From positions 1 to 5,755 of the forward strand of contig CASFSH010000346.1 in assembly GCA_949297205.1 (NCBI GenBank): 5,755 bases of DNA. Direction: 5' to 3'. Origin of the DNA: an uncultured Bacillota bacterium. Its GTDB lineage: Bacteria; Bacillota; Clostridia; UBA1381. The translations under genes were made by a program, and so were the position numbers. Under the pieces are notes generated by a model. It was not told the DNA's origin. It saw only the letters and a list, made by a program, of their open reading frames with translations, and did no database searches. Shown here one piece after another: positions 4,490 through 5,755 of this stretch (position 1 is its first letter; each line of letters begins with the position of its first letter).

Positions 4490-5755
4490 ATGGAAAAAAT
4501 AACAGCAAAAACACCATGGAAAAATTATCTGGGCGATGTACCCATGCATCTCGAATATTTTGAAGGGTCAATGTTTGAATCCCTTGAAGAAACTGCAAAA
4601 AAATATCCAAATAATATTGCATTTGACTTTATGGGAAGATCAACAACATATTCAAAATTAATTGAAGAAATAAAAAAATGTGCAAAAGCGCTGAAAACAA
4701 TAGGTGTAAGATGCGGAGATAAAGTTACAATTGCAATGCCCAATTGTCCTCAGGCCATTTATATGTTTTATGCAATCAACCTTGTAGGCGGGATTGCAAC
4801 GATGATACATCCTCTCTCGGCAGAAAAGGAAATTGAGTTTTATCTTAATGATTCCCAGAGTGTAACAGCAATTACGCTTGACCAATTTTATGGGAAATTT
4901 GAAAATATACGTCATAATACAAAAGTTGTAAATATTATTATTGCAAGTGTAAAAGATGAATTTTCAAAGCCTATCAAAGCAGGATATATGCTTACCGAAG
5001 GAAGAAAAATACAAAAAATACCAGATGATGCACCAATTATCAGATGGAGAGATTTTATAAAGCTTTCTAAATGCTGTTTTTATAATTACAGCGTAAACCG
5101 TTCCGGTGATGATCCTGCTGTTATACTTTACTCCGGAGGAACGACCGGTACAACAAAGGGCATTGTACTTACAAACAAAAACTTTAATGCTCTCGGTCAG
5201 CAAATCGTTGCAGCAAATCCAATGTTCAGAATAGGTGATAAAATGCTTGCCGCCATGCCGTTATTCCACGGTTTTGGTTTAGGTGTTTGTATACATACTA
5301 TGCTTTCACAGGGCGGAAGATGCATACTTGTTCCCCGTTTTACTGCAAAGAGCTATGCCAAGCTTATAACAAAGTATAAATGTAACTTTATCGCCGGGGT
5401 GCCTACCCTGTATGAAGCTCTCCTGCGTATACCCTCAATGGAAAATGCTGACCTCAGCTGTCTGAAAGGAGTATTTTCCGGAGGTGATTCTCTCTCTGTT
5501 GAATTAAAGAAAAAATTTGATAAATTTTTATTGGATCATAAATGTATGATCCAGGTCAGAGAAGGCTACGGAATGACAGAAACCGTTACAGCCTGCTGTC
5601 TGACACCTCCTCATATGTTTAAAATAGGAAGCATAGGAGTTCCGTTTCCCGATACATATATTAAAATTGTAAAACCCGGAACAGACGAAGAGCTTCCTTA
5701 CGGTGAAGAAGGTGAAATTCTCTTATCCGGGCCGACAGTAATGAAAGAATATTTA
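4490..5755 (+). CDS. AMP-forming acyl-CoA synthetase-like ligase (C-terminus cut by window edge)
   Basis: This member of the ANL (acyl-CoA synthetase / NRPS adenylation / luciferase) superfamily would activate a carboxylic acid as an acyl-adenylate with ATP and probably transfer it to CoA. The 422 codons present cover most of the N-terminal domain. The ATP-binding P-loop is YSGGTTGTTKG (214-224, core A3). The next core is PLFHGFG (257-263, A4), the aromatic/adenine motif is EGYGMTET (358-365, A5), and GEEGEILLSGP (406-416) begins A6. The catalytic TGD motif, the hinge and the C-terminal lysine lie beyond the window. SLEETAKKYPNNIAF near the start and PNCPQAIYMFYAINLVGG (84-101) are typical of FadD-like medium/long-chain acyl ligases, but the acid cannot be determined. 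ATG 4490 is one base past the acyltransferase stop, with GAGG at 4474-4477 (12 nt spacing), so translation is probably coupled. No signal peptide is visible. Confidence 0.88.
   Translation, partial: MEKITAKTPWKNYLGDVPMHLEYFEGSMFESLEETAKKYPNNIAFDFMGRSTTYSKLIEEIKKCAKALKTIGVRCGDKVTIAMPNCPQAIYMFYAINLVGGIATMIHPLSAEKEIEFYLNDSQSVTAITLDQFYGKFENIRHNTKVVNIIIASVKDEFSKPIKAGYMLTEGRKIQKIPDDAPIIRWRDFIKLSKCCFYNYSVNRSGDDPAVILYSGGTTGTTKGIVLTNKNFNALGQQIVAANPMFRIGDKMLAAMPLFHGFGLGVCIHTMLSQGGRCILVPRFTAKSYAKLITKYKCNFIAGVPTLYEALLRIPSMENADLSCLKGVFSGGDSLSVELKKKFDKFLLDHKCMIQVREGYGMTETVTACCLTPPHMFKIGSIGVPFPDTYIKIVKPGTDEELPYGEEGEILLSGPTVMKEYL

Noticed and set aside
4525..5203. Minus-strand frames of 72-85 codons opposite the ligase gene
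   Set aside because: They are antisense to a clear ANL ligase, lack supported ribosome binding sites and show no domain.

Overview
The window is strongly AT-rich, with short intergenic gaps, GGAGG-type ribosome binding sites and sigma-A-like promoters. The protein families also fit a low-GC Gram-positive anaerobe: a CwlD-like spore cortex amidase, a Clostridia-style SerC/SerA pair and a stand-alone E2/CAT-fold acyltransferase. I infer Bacillota, class Clostridia, possibly a Ruminococcus/Eubacterium-like gut bacterium. No rRNA, tRNA, CRISPR array, insertion sequence or phage gene is visible.

Left part (1-2223, minus strand). A serine biosynthesis operon is read leftwards from a good promoter at 1377-1405: serC (phosphoserine aminotransferase, 216-1298), then after 32 bp the start of serA (phosphoglycerate dehydrogenase), cut by the window edge. 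Upstream on the same strand is a membrane-anchored N-acetylmuramoyl-L-alanine amidase resembling CwlD (1507-2223), which starts at TTG behind a strong ribosome binding site.

Middle (2224-2405). A 182-bp divergent intergenic region holds a 23-bp dyad and probable promoters facing both ways.

Right part (2406-5755, plus strand). Four genes run rightwards: a three-helix SemiSWEET/PQ-loop-like membrane protein; an alpha/beta-hydrolase esterase whose start overlaps the end of that gene; a stand-alone 2-oxo-acid-dehydrogenase-E2-like acyltransferase domain carrying Glu where the catalytic His normally lies; and an AMP-forming acyl-CoA synthetase-like ligase, one base behind it and truncated by the window end. 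A second promoter before the acyltransferase splits the set into two transcription units.

Inference: the ligase probably activates a carboxylic acid, and the tightly linked E2/CAT-like protein is the natural candidate to accept or transfer the acyl group. The esterase and small transporter-like protein may handle an esterified or sugar-like substrate. This four-gene set is the part of the window most likely to represent an undescribed pathway; the left part is ordinary housekeeping and sporulation function.
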